64,000 nucleotides of DNA from Acinetobacter qingfengensis (GCF_008693185.1 NZ_VXKN01000010.1:62001-126000); one strand, 5' to 3'; shown: positions 35,401-44,750, counted from the stretch's first letter. Notes: generated from the sequence alone by a model not told the origin. A program made the numbers and translations.

Positions 35401-36535
35401 CCAACCAATTGGTTGTATTGTTTTTAAAGTCTGCACCAAAACCAACCACGTAGGTATAAATGCGTTTATCAAGAGGTGTTGCAGTTAATGCTGTCTTATT
35501 CACTAAACGTTGGGCAAAATTTCCAATACAGGTTAAGGCACTACGATCTTCTAAATTAGAATTATCCTGGCTATTTGAAAATGGCGTATAAGCTCCAGCC
35601 TTATTGGTCTGATTACCAGTAGTATAATAAACCGTATTAAGCAAAGAACTATCACAACTAAAAGTACTGTCGTAGCTCGATTGCGATAAAGAGTTTTGCA
35701 ATAAAGGTAATGCTTGTGTTGGTGTGATCAGGGTTGGTGTACCATCGGTAAAATAGAAAATCCCCTGTGCTGAGCACTGTCGTGTGTCATCATCGGATAT
35801 TTGTGCAGTAAGTGGTGGACTATAAACTGATCCTGATTTCGTGGTACTTTGTGAATAGTCAAAACCACTATTTTGGAAAGTGGATGAACTTGTCATATCA
35901 TTGCCAATCGCAGTATTTCGTTTTCCTCCAGAAGATTGTGTTGTACTTGTACCAAGTGTAGTGGTGCCCAATAAATAAGCCGCAGTTTCGGCATATAAAT
36001 TAACCGTTGGCGTTGTTGCGGAATAGTTAGGTTGTAACTGGCTGCTTGGACTAGACGTACTATATGTCATGGCTTTTAGAATTAAAGCACGCTGGGTAAT
36101 TGTTCCACCGCTAATCGGATCCGTTACACTGGTTGACAGTGGACGAGCAGGAATAACGACTGCACCAGGACCGTAAACACTATTGGCAAACATTGAAAAT
36201 CCGACAATGACATCATCATCTAAAGCGGTGACAGTATTACCATTATCATCTGTTCCACCATTTAAAATCAGGCTAATTGAACGTTCCATGACTGCACTAC
36301 GTCGTTCATTACTATTGGGCCCAGCATCTTTATTGTTATACATACTCCATGATGTATCCAACATCAGCATAATAATGGTTTTACCCTGTACTGATGGATT
36401 CTGATAAATCTCCATATCACTGGCAGTCGTGATTTGAATCGGAACCAACCCTATACTCATAATGCTTGTAGCAATTGCGATTGCCAAAGACTTACGACAA
36501 AGTGCAGTATTTTTTATAAATTTTATCTTTTTCAT
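32444..36535 (-). CDS. pilY1: PilY1/ComC pilus tip adhesin with Thr-rich insert
   Basis: This 1363-residue secreted protein sits at the type IV pilus tip and primes the minor pilin complex. It has an N-terminal signal region (SLAIAIATSIMSIGLVPIQITTASD), a von Willebrand A domain with MIDAS DTSWS near residue 60 (IIMLMLDTSWSM), and the C-terminal PilY1 beta-propeller from about residue 690. A calcium-binding loop DRNNDGLADHLYFGD lies in the propeller. The propeller is interrupted at about 878-1030 by a Thr-rich low-complexity stretch. AGGTGG stands five bases before the ATG at 36535. In A. baylyi the counterpart comC is required for transformation. Confidence 0.93.
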   Translation of the reverse strand: MKKIKFIKNTALCRKSLAIAIATSIMSIGLVPIQITTASDMEIYQNPSVQGKTIIMLMLDTSWSMYNNKDAGPNSNERRSAVMERSISLILNGGTDDNGNTVTALDDDVIVGFSMFANSVYGPGAVVIPARPLSTSVTDPISGGTITQRALILKAMTYSTSSPSSQLQPNYSATTPTVNLYAETAAYLLGTTTLGTSTTQSSGGKRNTAIGNDMTSSSTFQNSGFDYSQSTTKSGSVYSPPLTAQISDDDTRQCSAQGIFYFTDGTPTLITPTQALPLLQNSLSQSSYDSTFSCDSSLLNTVYYTTGNQTNKAGAYTPFSNSQDNSNLEDRSALTCIGNFAQRLVNKTALTATPLDKRIYTYVVGFGADFKNNTTNWLVAKEIRKWGYIGMNGSLDDYDNPTSVTGLTTTSGFTVANDTAGIATAMSDFVSQLQTTSFDAASFGTYVVPKDPFDTDSSYSYTNSGDTVYPVFAPQFQPNISAGNSTKQLWLGNLKKYQIVSGVIKDSTGTTLLDDDSQVVSSTHDFWNAGSSSDGSSALLGGSLSRLITPDASSQTTAANVTTRPLWIDASITSGKLSAANSLTKLTTANVLTASYTDTADTNYSSSDSSTYWRANKYQPYLLSALGYQLLKNTLTGYTAIKTWTQFSDVSSLSTGSQMGAIVHSDPILVTLSGTYDSDSGTYTDRSDYVVFGSMQGILHMVNQSTGKEVFAFLPNEILQDSTTTDGTTTTSTGGRRDALLNQDNTVRSTTLPYSGLDAPWNVWTEYAAGSNNTFSATVANIYGGMRMGGNSYYGINVLDPTNPKFLFQIDPINGTIKSSSSVTVTTAQQAALQAMGQSWSKPTLAKIRYNNEIRKVMIVGGGYDTAYEDTGYVPQKSLGTTTTTSTQTSDPVVTTTTGSTTTTTTPTSTTTTSYVTSNTGAGTTTATSSTSTTTSTSDPVTTTSISGNTTTTTTETTVTTVATTPITETKISYSNANSNSCQGGGRRSCYLKTTTTSTYNQIVTTVETTTSVVTTTTTSTTTTNTSNKGAGVYIFDAETGELIWDARFGSSSTAAGEIKSPNMQYSVVSQIKAEDRNNDGLADHLYFGDLGGQVWRVDLNNTYGTAKVSFAELTRLADFSSQYQRFYEMPTFTIHTDSNGRFAAIALASGNRSRPLDETNTYNNRLYVLFDHDVTSNSLYSSSYTKTLQNAAESNLVAFSGLGTAATTAFTNKTKAGWYYELTNTGTSTSYSNGTVKALGPYVALASGGNYSDLYVSLYNPEESSSNQPTTCTGGITGVTTSAQFCLPYGICSGATSGGIVFTKMGDGIQKLNAATYSNGSSTVSGILNVSTSTNTSGTSNSTYTQIKQFKPLRWFNQSVVE
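33447..33903 (-). repeat. Thr/Ser-rich low-complexity tract within pilY1
   Basis: About 150 codons, mostly Thr with Ser, Val and Gly, occur as degenerate short repeats of ACA/ACT/ACC-type codons. A less biased island in the middle contains the Cys pair SCQGGGRRSCYL (near 33580). Outside this stretch the propeller sequence is normal on both sides (GGGYDTAYEDTG before, GVYIFDAETGELIWD after). Confidence 0.8.
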
Positions 36536-36551
36536 GATAGCCACCTAAGCA

Positions 36552-37316
36552 TTAACTACAACTGGTAATGGTCGAAGCATTAGCTGAACTAATGGTACAA
36601 CTATCCAGTTTAAAATCTTGGACTTGTGAATTAAATGGAATATTTAAGCCCTTTAAACAACTTGACATCGTAGAAGCCGAACCACTTAATGGGCTCTCAT
36701 TAGGACGTTTTAGGCAAGCTGTAATTTCAGCATCTGTTGCTGTAGAAAGTGCCGGAATAAAAGAATTAACGTACACACGGAATAACTTGGTATCCGTGAC
36801 GTTGGAACTATCTGAATCTGTTCCAAGTGATGTAGAAGAGAATGGTGTGGTATCAACTGTAGATGTTATTGGATTGGCAATAATTGCAACTTGAGTCATC
36901 TGTGCTTTACGACTGCTGGCAAAATCTGTTGCCGTACTTAAACTACAAAAACCACCAGTACCACTTACAGTAATATCTGTTTGTGCCGAATTCCATGTTA
37001 ATAAGCTTGTATTTGACGTGTTAAATAAACTTTCAGAAGTTTGACTTCTAAAACAAAATATCACTTCTTTACCTTGATTAAGCAAAGCATAACCCAATAG
37101 GCTGGTCGCTTTACCACTTGTACTGGAGAATCCACCTGAGCCTAAACGGTATAAAGGCGTATCAGAAGACTGGAATAACAATTGGTTTGCCTGTGTATTG
37201 GTGGCAATATTTAATGTTGTTAATCCTTGCCGAACAGCCAAAGTGCCCATGATGGTAATCATCAACAGTAAGATTAAAACTACAATTAAGGTGGAACCGT
37301 TTTGATGCTTTATCAT
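36552..37316 (-). CDS. pilX: Type IV pilus assembly protein PilX
   Basis: This 254-residue minor pilin of the PilX type starts MIKHQNG then STLIVVLILLLMITIMGTLAVRQG. It lacks Glu at mature position 5, as is common in PilX/GspK-like subunits. The ATG at 37316 lies 13 bases after the pilW stop and gives the expected N-terminus; the longer frame to 37379 is not needed. It lies between pilW and pilY1 in the same orientation. Confidence 0.88.
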   Translation of the reverse strand: MIKHQNGSTLIVVLILLLMITIMGTLAVRQGLTTLNIATNTQANQLLFQSSDTPLYRLGSGGFSSTSGKATSLLGYALLNQGKEVIFCFRSQTSESLFNTSNTSLLTWNSAQTDITVSGTGGFCSLSTATDFASSRKAQMTQVAIIANPITSTVDTTPFSSTSLGTDSDSSNVTDTKLFRVYVNSFIPALSTATDAEITACLKRPNESPLSGSASTMSSCLKGLNIPFNSQVQDFKLDSCTISSANASTITSCS

Positions 37317-37329
37317 AACTTTCGCTCCA

Positions 37330-38271
37330 CTAAGAACAACTTTCTGTCGTTGATGAAGAGTCAGTGATGCATAGACCATTTCTTAATGCGATTGTCTGTT
37401 GTACAACTCGTCTTAAATATTTCGCAGTAGAATCTGTTGTTTTCACCGTTACAGATTGATCCAAAACCTGAAAAGTTTGAGTTTCACTGATTAGATTTTC
37501 CGAGCCAACACTTTCAGAAGAGCGTACCAACATGCCCAATTGTATGGAATTAATTCGGGTATCACTCCGGCTAGAAAGTGCCATATATTGAGCAAAATTC
37601 ATATAACGAAATGCGCCATCATGATTTGCATTAGAAACACCAAGTAGTACATGAAAATGATCGACACGATGCAAAATAATTTGCCCTTTCCCCTCACCAA
37701 ATTTTGTAGGTGAAATCACTGTTGCCTCACTACCTGAATAACTTCCAGCTTCACAAGCCAAAGCCAGTGGACTGTTTGGTTCTGTTGATGCACCATTATC
37801 ATCTTTTCTTAAAAAATAACGCTGAATGATGTATTGCCCCGAATTGTATTTTTCACCTTCGCAGTTATAACCCGCTTGTGTCGCATAAAACTGAATAACC
37901 AATTGATCACTATTTTGTGCTGAAGCACTAACATTAACATTACTGGTATTTACTGAACTTTGTGACAATGGAATAGTAGACGTTATTGTTGTGGGTAAAT
38001 TTGATGTTGATAAAACAATCCCACCATACGTGGTCGTATCAGTAATTATTGTGCTCGCTGCATCCAGATTGGCTAAACCAATATCTCTAAGCATATAATT
38101 TAGACCAAACACACCATTATTCTGAATATCAGCTATGCCCTTTTGCATATTTAAACTGCGCTGCCCGGTGATAAATAATTGAATTCCGGCTGCAACAATA
38201 ATTAAGCCCAATGCAATCGCCACCATCAATTCAATTAAGGTAAAACCATATTGCTTATATTGTGTTTTCAT
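37330..38271 (-). CDS. pilW: Type IV pilus minor pilin PilW (ComB-like)
   Basis: A 313-residue prepilin with leader MKTQYKQYG and core FTLIELMVAIALGLIIVAAGIQLF. The length and the QRSLNMQKGIADIQNNGVFGLNYMLRDIGLA segment are typical of PilW. The ATG overlaps the pilV stop as TGATG, so translation is coupled. In A. baylyi the gene at this place is comB. Confidence 0.9.
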   Translation of the reverse strand: MKTQYKQYGFTLIELMVAIALGLIIVAAGIQLFITGQRSLNMQKGIADIQNNGVFGLNYMLRDIGLANLDAASTIITDTTTYGGIVLSTSNLPTTITSTIPLSQSSVNTSNVNVSASAQNSDQLVIQFYATQAGYNCEGEKYNSGQYIIQRYFLRKDDNGASTEPNSPLALACEAGSYSGSEATVISPTKFGEGKGQIILHRVDHFHVLLGVSNANHDGAFRYMNFAQYMALSSRSDTRINSIQLGMLVRSSESVGSENLISETQTFQVLDQSVTVKTTDSTAKYLRRVVQQTIALRNGLCITDSSSTTESCS

Positions 38272-38774
38272 CAATACAACTCCATCACTACACAGCTTGC
38301 CGTGGGTTGATAGGAACCGCCATTGGTACAATTGGTATCCGCTGTTCCATCTTGTGGCTGAGTTTTATTCCATGAAACATAAATACATTGCCTTGCGATC
38401 GTTCCAGACACTTGACAACTTGGCATGGCAATTTTCATACCCTGATCATTTGCACTGCTAATCACTTGCGCCGTATCATAATTTGCCATTTCTGCTGCTG
38501 TACAGGTTGTGCCATTTAAGCATGCTTTTGATGCGGAAGTTGTTTGTGTTGAAGCATTTAAATTCGCAAGATATGTTGAATATGCAGATCGATTCGCTCG
38601 AATACGTTCGGCTAGATCGCGTGCTAAACTCATTGCATTGACTTTTTGTAAAGCTTCATCGGTACTGGAAATTGCCCGTAACTGCAAAGCCGTAAAACCA
38701 AGCACTGCTATTGCCAAGACTAATAATGCAACCAGTATCTCCATCATTCCCACACCTTTCTGATTATGTTGCAT
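38271..38774 (-). CDS. pilV: Type IV pilus modification/minor pilin PilV
   Basis: The 167-residue product starts MQHNQKG then VGMMEILVALLVLAIAVLGFTALQLRA, the PilV pattern with Glu at mature position 5, and contains several Cys in the C-terminal half. The ATG at 38774 overlaps the stop of the upstream FimT-like gene as TAATG; an ATG two codons earlier is an alternative. The 3' end couples to pilW in the same way. Confidence 0.9.
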   Translation of the reverse strand: MQHNQKGVGMMEILVALLVLAIAVLGFTALQLRAISSTDEALQKVNAMSLARDLAERIRANRSAYSTYLANLNASTQTTSASKACLNGTTCTAAEMANYDTAQVISSANDQGMKIAMPSCQVSGTIARQCIYVSWNKTQPQDGTADTNCTNGGSYQPTASCVVMELY

Positions 38775-39205
38775 TAGCATGTCCCATCTGCTGAGGGCAT
38801 TGCATACACCACACCCATGACACTCAAAGAAAATGTTTTTGTTGTATTTGATCTGGAATTGCATATCACAAAATCTGTATCCGCAGTAACGGTCCCATTT
38901 TCATTAAAAGTAATAGAAGATAATCCACTTGGCGCCGTTAAAGTATTATTTGATTTCGGCGACCAGTAATAATGATTACTCGAGTTTTCAGAAGTAGAAT
39001 TTAATGTCACAGTAACAGCAGTTCTTTTTAAAATTGCCTGACCACGTGCTTCAGTTAATGTAGCGATAAGCTCTTGAGTTGTCGCATTCAAATTTTGCTT
39101 GGCCATCAACGTGCTAAAAGAAGGTACAGCCATCATCATAATAATAGCCAGAACCGCAATCGTGACCATTAATTCAACTAAGGTAAATCCTGTATTTTTT
39201 TGCAT
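38774..39205 (-). CDS. GspH/FimT (FimU-like) minor pilin
   Basis: First gene of the minor pilus operon; 143 residues. The leader MQKNTG is followed by [24 protein letters not shown] and LNATTQELIATLTEARGQAILKRTAVTV, a region characteristic of GspH/FimT pseudopilins. FimU-type subunits join the minor pilin core to the major pilin. GGGG about eleven bases upstream supports the ATG at 39205 over the longer frame. The operon promoter should lie in the 197 bp up to ispH. Confidence 0.9.
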   Translation of the reverse strand: MQKNTGFTLVELMVTIAVLAIIMMMAVPSFSTLMAKQNLNATTQELIATLTEARGQAILKRTAVTVTLNSTSENSSNHYYWSPKSNNTLTAPSGLSSITFNENGTVTADTDFVICNSRSNTTKTFSLSVMGVVYAMPSADGTC

Positions 39206-39402
39206 CTTTGCACCCCTACCGCTTGGATACAAAGATAATACATTTGTCCATTAGGTAGAGGTCTTTTATGACCAAGGTGTTTTTTTTATAGATAAAGTGT
39301 CATGATAGGCGATTAAACCGTCATTACACTTTGAATTTAAACGGGTAGTAAAACAGCTTTTTTATTAAGTCAATCTGATAAAAATTTAAATCTCAACACA
39401 CT

Positions 39403-40356
39403 CTAGTTCACTTCCGTAATTTTTATTCGTAACTCTTTAGGCAAACTAAATGTTATATGTTCTTCCCTTCCGGCCAGTTCTTCAGGAATTTTAGCACCCC
39501 AGTCCTGTAAACGATCAAGCACTTGTTTAATTAAAATTTCCGGCGCAGATGCCCCAGCAGTTACACCAATTTTGGCATGTGCAGAAAACCATTCCTGTTG
39601 TAATTCCTCTGCATTATCAATTAAAAATGCAGATTTACCCATACGCTCGGCTAACTCACGTAAACGATTGGAATTAGAGGAATTTGGTGAGCCTACGACC
39701 AAAACAACATCACATTGTTCTGCCAAATCACGTACAGCATCTTGACGGTTTTGTGTAGCATAACAAATATCATCCTTGCGCGGTCCATGAATATCTGGAA
39801 ATTTATCACGCAAAGCTTCAATTACTTTCGAAGTATCATCAATGGATAAGGTTGTTTGAGTTACAAATGCCAACCGATCAGGATAATTTACATTTAATTG
39901 TTCGACATCTTGCTCATCTTCAACCAGATAAATATTCCCACCGTATCGGGTATCATATTGTCCCATCGTCCCTTCAACTTCAGGATGTCCATGATGTCCA
40001 ATTAAAATGGCTTCTGTACCTTCACGAGAGTATTTAGTGACTTCAAAATGGACTTTAGTGACCAATGGACAGGTTGCATCAAATACTTTTAATTGACGAC
40101 GCTCCGCTTCCTGTTGTACCGACTTCGACACACCATGCGCACTAAAAATCACAATCGAATCATCAGGCACCTGATCAAGCTCATCAACAAAAATTGCACC
40201 ACGCTGTTTAAGATCATTAACCACAAATTTATTATGAACAACTTCATGACGCACATAAATCGGCGCACCAAAACATTCTAGTGCCCGGTTCACAATTGCT
40301 ATGGCTCGATCCACGCCTGCGCAAAAACCACGGGGATTGGCTAAAAGAATTTCCAT
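39403..40356 (-). CDS. ispH: 4-hydroxy-3-methylbut-2-enyl diphosphate reductase
   Basis: IspH catalyses the last MEP-pathway step, making IPP and DMAPP, with a [4Fe-4S] cluster. The 317-residue protein begins [19 protein letters not shown] (Cys12 cluster ligand). It also has [15 protein letters not shown], the catalytic TQTTLS region and [19 protein letters not shown] lies upstream of the ATG at 40356; the longer frame from 40383 is unlikely. It is divergent from gmk. Confidence 0.96.
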   Translation of the reverse strand: MEILLANPRGFCAGVDRAIAIVNRALECFGAPIYVRHEVVHNKFVVNDLKQRGAIFVDELDQVPDDSIVIFSAHGVSKSVQQEAERRQLKVFDATCPLVTKVHFEVTKYSREGTEAILIGHHGHPEVEGTMGQYDTRYGGNIYLVEDEQDVEQLNVNYPDRLAFVTQTTLSIDDTSKVIEALRDKFPDIHGPRKDDICYATQNRQDAVRDLAEQCDVVLVVGSPNSSNSNRLRELAERMGKSAFLIDNAEELQQEWFSAHAKIGVTAGASAPEILIKQVLDRLQDWGAKIPEELAGREEHITFSLPKELRIKITEVN

Positions 40357-40464
40357 TGTTGCACCTGAACGATATGCTGACAAAATAAAAGGATTTGGGT
40401 TTTGTTTAGATCAACATTCTAATACAATCTAAACAGCATTACTGATGATACAGGAAATTTTTAT

Positions 40465-41094
40465 ATGTCGGGTTTACTTTTTGTGGTATCTGCTGCGTCA
40501 GGCACAGGAAAAACCTCTTTGGTCAAAGCACTACTGGATCGTACCACCAATTTACATGTTTCTGTATCACATACCACACGCTCACAACGTCCGGGAGAAC
40601 TGGATGGCGTGCATTATCACTTTACCAATAAAGATAACTTTCTGGAATTGGTCGATAAAAATGGCTTTATCGAATATGCAGAGGTATTCGGTAATTTTTA
40701 TGGCACATCGCAAGCCAAAGTTGAAGAGCAACTCAAGAAAGGCCATGATGTACTTTTGGAAATTGACTGGCAAGGCGCGGAACAGGTGCGCAAAATTTTT
40801 CCAGATTCCATTCAAATTTTTATTTTGCCACCAAGCCAGTTTGACTTGCGTCAACGCTTATCCAATCGTGGTACGGACAGCGTTGAAGTCATTGAACGCC
40901 GTTTAAATGGTGCCGTGATTGATATGCAACAATATGTGAATTTTGATTACGTTATCGTCAATGATTCATTTGATCGGGCTTTGCATGAACTAGAATCCAT
41001 TATTACAGCCAACCGTCTAACCCTTGAACAACAAGCCAGAAAAAATGGTGAATTAATTCAGAAATTATTAACCCCTTCACAGAACTTACTTTGA
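40465..41094 (+). CDS. gmk: Guanylate kinase
   Basis: Gmk phosphorylates GMP to GDP. The 209-residue protein has the P-loop ASGTGKT (residues 11-17), the GMP-binding segment [19 protein letters not shown] and the lid region ([16 protein letters not shown]). AGGAAATTTTTAT precedes the ATG at 40465. It heads the gmk-rpoZ-spoT-ridA cluster, the same neighbourhood as in many gammaproteobacteria. Confidence 0.97.
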   Translation: MSGLLFVVSAASGTGKTSLVKALLDRTTNLHVSVSHTTRSQRPGELDGVHYHFTNKDNFLELVDKNGFIEYAEVFGNFYGTSQAKVEEQLKKGHDVLLEIDWQGAEQVRKIFPDSIQIFILPPSQFDLRQRLSNRGTDSVEVIERRLNGAVIDMQQYVNFDYVIVNDSFDRALHELESIITANRLTLEQQARKNGELIQKLLTPSQNLL

Positions 41095-41179
41095 TATGAA
41101 ACTGTGGTGCAATGCTTGAGAACGCGCATAAAAAACGCTACAATTACTGATTAATTTTTTGATCAAAATAAGGCTAAAC

Positions 41180-41458
41180 ATGGCACGTGTAACCGTTGAA
41201 GATTGCTTGGAACATGTCGATAACCGTTTTGAGTTGGTATTAGTTGCGAGTAAACGTGCTCGTCAATTGGCACGCCAAAACATTGAACCGACTGTTGACT
41301 GGGATAATGACAAATCTACGGTTGTTGCACTTCGTGAAATCGCTTTAGGTACTGTCACGAAAGATATCCTGAAACAACGTGATCAGGATTTACAACAATC
41401 TAATCTAGATTTGGCACTTTCCGCCAATAACCTGAATTTAGGTAATTTTAGTTTCTAA
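41180..41458 (+). CDS. rpoZ: RNA polymerase omega subunit
   Basis: Omega helps assemble RNA polymerase and contributes to ppGpp binding. The 92-residue product starts [31 protein letters not shown] and has [11 protein letters not shown], both conserved. The ATG at 41180 follows AAGG; the frame from 41159 is not needed. A 9-bp hairpin lies between it and spoT. Confidence 0.96.
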   Translation: MARVTVEDCLEHVDNRFELVLVASKRARQLARQNIEPTVDWDNDKSTVVALREIALGTVTKDILKQRDQDLQQSNLDLALSANNLNLGNFSF

Positions 41459-41496
41459 TTTAGGTTTCCATCTCTGATAAACCTGTCTCTTAAAAG

Positions 41497-41522
41497 CAAC
41501 AGGACATTTTTCCGTCCTGTTG
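41497..41522 (+). terminator. Hairpin between rpoZ and spoT
   Basis: CAACAGGAC (41497-41505) pairs with GTCCTGTTG (41514-41522). The T-rich stretch lies in the loop rather than after the stem, so termination may be partial. Confidence 0.5.
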
Positions 41523-41619
41523 TATCAAAAATAATACAATTTTGAGAGATTATAATTGACTTTCATTCCAATTTGTTTTTCATTATAAGTTAACCTTTTT
41601 CAGACAACCAACGCTTAGG

Positions 41620-43734
41620 ATGAGTCTATTTATGCCAGGTGATGCAGTCAGCCATGCCAAGCAGCAGCTCAAAACAATGATTGAACCATATTTATCTACT
41701 CAACAAGTTGATAAAGTAATGGATGCAAGCAATTTTGCAGATGATGCACATAAGGGCGTGACACGCAAAAGTGGCGAACCTTATATCATTCATCCGATCG
41801 CTGTCGCCTGTATGCTGGCACGAATGCGCATGGACAAAGATACATTAATTGCCGCATTACTTCATGATGTGATTGAAGATACGCCTGTGAGCAAAGAAGA
41901 TGTCAGTGCTCGTTTTAATCCAACTGTTGCCGATCTTGTTGATGGTGTAACAAAACTCACCAGCTCCAGTGATAAGCAATTTAATAAAGCAGCTTCATTC
42001 AGAAAATTTCTGCAAGCCACCTTACAAGATCCTCGTGTCATCATTATTAAATTATCTGATCGCTATCATAATATGACAACACTCGGTGCTTTACGCCCGG
42101 ATAAACGCAAACGAATTGCTCAGGAAACATTTGATATTTACGTTCCTATGGCACGTTTGGTCGGTATGAACGAAATGGCCGACTGGCTTGAAAACCTGTG
42201 TTATCAGAATCTGGATCTGGATATGTATGCCAGTGTGCAACAGGCCTTACAGGAAACCAAACCTCGCCGCTGTGAATATCAGGCAACATGGGAAAAACAT
42301 CTAAACACGCTATTAAAAGATCATCAACTTGAAGGTCGAATTAAAAAGAAAAATAATAATACAGAATTACTACGGCATTTTATTAAAAATGACATCAATT
42401 TACATCAGCTTACGCACAGCCATGCCTTTGATATCATCCTACGATCCGTGCAGGATTGCGATACGCTAGTTGACTTACTTAGACAAAATTTCACCACATT
42501 ATCGTATACCGATCACATTCGTAAACCAATGCCAGGCGGTAATCAGGCACTACTATTGCATTTAAAAGGCGAAAAAACCTATCTATCCTTAACCATCCAG
42601 ACAGAATTAATGCGTAAAGCTTCCCGTTTTGGGCTGGTACTGGGTGAGGCAGCACCACAAGCCTGTCGCTCTGCAATTCAAGCTTCACTATATAACTTAA
42701 ATGACATCATTGATGATGAATGTGCAAAAACTACTTTTAGTGATTTACTGGATTATTTACATCAGGAAAAAATTGTAGCCTATACCCCACAAGGTCATTT
42801 ACACGAATTACCCCGAGGTGCAACTGCTGTAGATTTTGCTTATGCAGCCAGTTTATTTTTAGGTAATCATGCAGTTGGCTGCAAAATCAATGGTGAACAG
42901 CAACCGCTTTCTACTGCTGTGCAAAACGGTCAAACAGTATTAATCATTACAGATGTACTTGCCACACCAAATCCAGATTGGCTTAGCTTTGTAAATACGC
43001 AAAAAGCTCGCCGCGCCATTCAAAATATCCTGAAAGATCAGGATCAAGATGAGCAAATTCTGATTGGTAAACAAGCGCTGAATCGGGCATTAAAACCTTT
43101 TGGAGGATCTGTTCAGCAATTGAATGATGAGGATTGGGAGCATATTTTAAGCTGGCGTCACCTAGCAGATAAAAATGCTCTATTTGAGCAAATCGCCGTA
43201 GGGGATCTAGTACCACAGCTGGTTGCTAACAAGCTTTATAATCATCAAGAAACAGAAAATGCCGAATCAGACACCCTAATTCAAGGTACTGAAGGTGTAG
43301 AAGTCAAATATGGGCATTGCTGTAATCCGGTTTTTGGCGATACCATTACTGGACATTTAACTCGCCGAGGATTGATTGTTCATCGTACACCTTGTCAAAA
43401 TCTAATTCAGGAACAACGTTTACACCCTGAAAATATTATGCCGTTGTCTTGGCAAAATCAGGAGCAAGAAGCCGTCCGCTTCCACGCATATCTGGTCATT
43501 GACCAGACATTAAATGATGAACAAACAACGCAGGCCATTTATCAGGCACGTAAAAGTAATGCCGGTGTTGAGTCTGTACAGCACGAAGATCAGAAAACCT
43601 ACTTCAACATTGTTGTGATTGACCGTAATCATATTGCACAAATTATTCGAGATTTGCGGATGATACTTAATTTTCCTCGCATTACTCGTTTACACATGCC
43701 TATTGCCACACACCACACGGCTAAAGTAAGCTAA
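41620..43734 (+). CDS. spoT: SpoT (p)ppGpp hydrolase with degenerate synthetase domain
   Basis: The 704-residue RelA/SpoT homologue has an intact HD hydrolase domain at about 40-190 (SGEPYIIHPIAVACMLARM, LLHDVIEDTP with His82/Asp83), a TGS domain near 390-450 (AYTPQGHLHELPRGATAVDFAYA), a Cys-containing zinc-finger-like region (KYGHCCNPVFGDTITG) and a C-terminal ACT domain. The synthetase region (about 220-350) is unlike active enzymes: the usual KPNGYRSLHT is replaced by RKPMPGGNQALLLHL. This fits a hydrolase-only SpoT, as known for Acinetobacter. Start is 41620 or the ATG at 41632. Confidence 0.94.
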   Translation: MSLFMPGDAVSHAKQQLKTMIEPYLSTQQVDKVMDASNFADDAHKGVTRKSGEPYIIHPIAVACMLARMRMDKDTLIAALLHDVIEDTPVSKEDVSARFNPTVADLVDGVTKLTSSSDKQFNKAASFRKFLQATLQDPRVIIIKLSDRYHNMTTLGALRPDKRKRIAQETFDIYVPMARLVGMNEMADWLENLCYQNLDLDMYASVQQALQETKPRRCEYQATWEKHLNTLLKDHQLEGRIKKKNNNTELLRHFIKNDINLHQLTHSHAFDIILRSVQDCDTLVDLLRQNFTTLSYTDHIRKPMPGGNQALLLHLKGEKTYLSLTIQTELMRKASRFGLVLGEAAPQACRSAIQASLYNLNDIIDDECAKTTFSDLLDYLHQEKIVAYTPQGHLHELPRGATAVDFAYAASLFLGNHAVGCKINGEQQPLSTAVQNGQTVLIITDVLATPNPDWLSFVNTQKARRAIQNILKDQDQDEQILIGKQALNRALKPFGGSVQQLNDEDWEHILSWRHLADKNALFEQIAVGDLVPQLVANKLYNHQETENAESDTLIQGTEGVEVKYGHCCNPVFGDTITGHLTRRGLIVHRTPCQNLIQEQRLHPENIMPLSWQNQEQEAVRFHAYLVIDQTLNDEQTTQAIYQARKSNAGVESVQHEDQKTYFNIVVIDRNHIAQIIRDLRMILNFPRITRLHMPIATHHTAKVS

Positions 43735-43772
43735 GTTAATTTTTACATTTTAAATAAAGGAGAAATCCTATC

Positions 43773-44156
43773 ATGTCTCGTCAAGTGATTCATACTGAAC
43801 ATGCTCCTGCTGCAATTGGCACCTACTCCCAAGCAATTTTGGTTGAAAATACATTATATCTTTCCGGACAAATTGGATTAGATCCTTATAGTATGGAGCT
43901 TGTTGAAGGGATTGAAGCGCAAATTCGCAGAGTATTTGATAATTTGAAAGCTGTATGTGTGGCCGCAGATGCCAGTCTTGAGGATATTACCAAATTAAAT
44001 ATCTACTTAACGGATTTATCGCATTTTCAGCTTGTCAATCAAATTATGGGAGAATATTTTGCACAGCCGTATCCTGCACGTGCAGCATTAGGCGTTGCTA
44101 GCTTACCAAAAGGTGCATTAGTCGAAATGGACGGTATAGTCTTTGTCAAAAAATAA
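43773..44156 (+). CDS. ridA: RidA family 2-iminopropanoate deaminase-like protein
   Basis: RidA hydrolyses reactive enamine/imine intermediates from PLP enzymes such as threonine dehydratase. The 127-residue protein has the family start [28 protein letters not shown] and the substrate-binding Arg103 in [21 protein letters not shown], with Glu118. AAGGAG eleven bases upstream is a strong ribosome binding site. It lies 38 bp after spoT and ends the cluster at a clear terminator. Confidence 0.94.
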   Translation: MSRQVIHTEHAPAAIGTYSQAILVENTLYLSGQIGLDPYSMELVEGIEAQIRRVFDNLKAVCVAADASLEDITKLNIYLTDLSHFQLVNQIMGEYFAQPYPARAALGVASLPKGALVEMDGIVFVKK

Positions 44157-44193
44157 TTTTTGAATCTATTACCAACAGTCTAGTTGATATAAA

Positions 44194-44224
44194 AATCCGG
44201 AATGGGTTATTCCGGATTTTTTAT
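44194..44224 (+). terminator. Rho-independent terminator of the gmk-ridA cluster
   Basis: AATCCGGAAT (44194-44203) pairs with ATTCCGGATT (44209-44218), followed by TTTTTTATT. Confidence 0.93.
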
Positions 44225-44408
44225 TGATTAGACAAATTTAAAGCAAAACATAAATTAAAATAATATATATCAATAACCTAAAAATATTTTCTGCAAAAAT
44301 ACTTCTTTAAATATAAATATTGATTATCATTTTCCTATCGTGATTCAAAAAATGATCTTTTTTTCCTATCAATAAATATCAAAAAATCGATAATTTTATT
44401 TGACAAAC

Positions 44409-44421
44409 GATAATAATTATC
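44409..44421 (+). promoter_or_regulatory. bfd: Fur box-like palindrome upstream of bfd
   Basis: GATAATAATTATC is a perfect 6-1-6 palindrome of the GATAAT/ATTATC type that defines Fur boxes, 43 bp before the bfd start. A further related half-site (TTGATTATCATTTTC) occurs near 44321. Iron repression of bfd via Fur is known in other gammaproteobacteria. Confidence 0.7.
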
Positions 44422-44463
44422 AATAATATTAATTATCCAATTTAATCTCGGGCTGACGATATT

Positions 44464-44658
44464 ATGTATGTTTGCTTATGTCGTGGAATCACTGATCAAG
44501 ACATTAAAGATGCCATGCAAAACGGTGCGCAAAGTTTTCGTGAAGTGCGAGATATGTTAGATCTAGGCACATGTTGTGGTCGTTGTGCTCCTGAAGCAAG
44601 AGCCATTATTTCAGAAGAACTAGCAGAGATCGCAGCAAGAATTTCTGTAGCAGCATAA
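44464..44658 (+). CDS. bfd: Bacterioferritin-associated ferredoxin
   Basis: Bfd donates electrons to the haem of bacterioferritin so that stored iron is released. The 64-residue protein has the BFD [2Fe-2S] fold with Cys4, Cys6, Cys38 and Cys41 (MYVCLCRG ... TCCGRC). The Fur-like box upstream predicts expression under iron starvation. It is followed by its own terminator and then bfr. Confidence 0.95.
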   Translation: MYVCLCRGITDQDIKDAMQNGAQSFREVRDMLDLGTCCGRCAPEARAIISEELAEIAARISVAA

Positions 44659-44717
44659 TTTTATTGACAAGATAACGATAATAACCACAAACAAGAACTA
44701 CGATCAAACTTCTCCTC

Positions 44718-44750
44718 CCCGCTTCGACTCAAAGCGGGTTTTTCTTTTTT
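44718..44750 (+). terminator. Terminator of bfd, preceded by CU-rich motif
   Basis: CCCGCTT (44718-44724) pairs with AAGCGGG (44732-44738), followed by TTTTTCTTTTTT. AACTTCTCCTCC stands at 44707-44718, directly before and overlapping the stem. Confidence 0.9.

Noticed and set aside
40445..40906. 153-codon open frame overlapping gmk
   Set aside because: It lies in another frame of gmk, has no ribosome binding site of its own and encodes no family-like protein.
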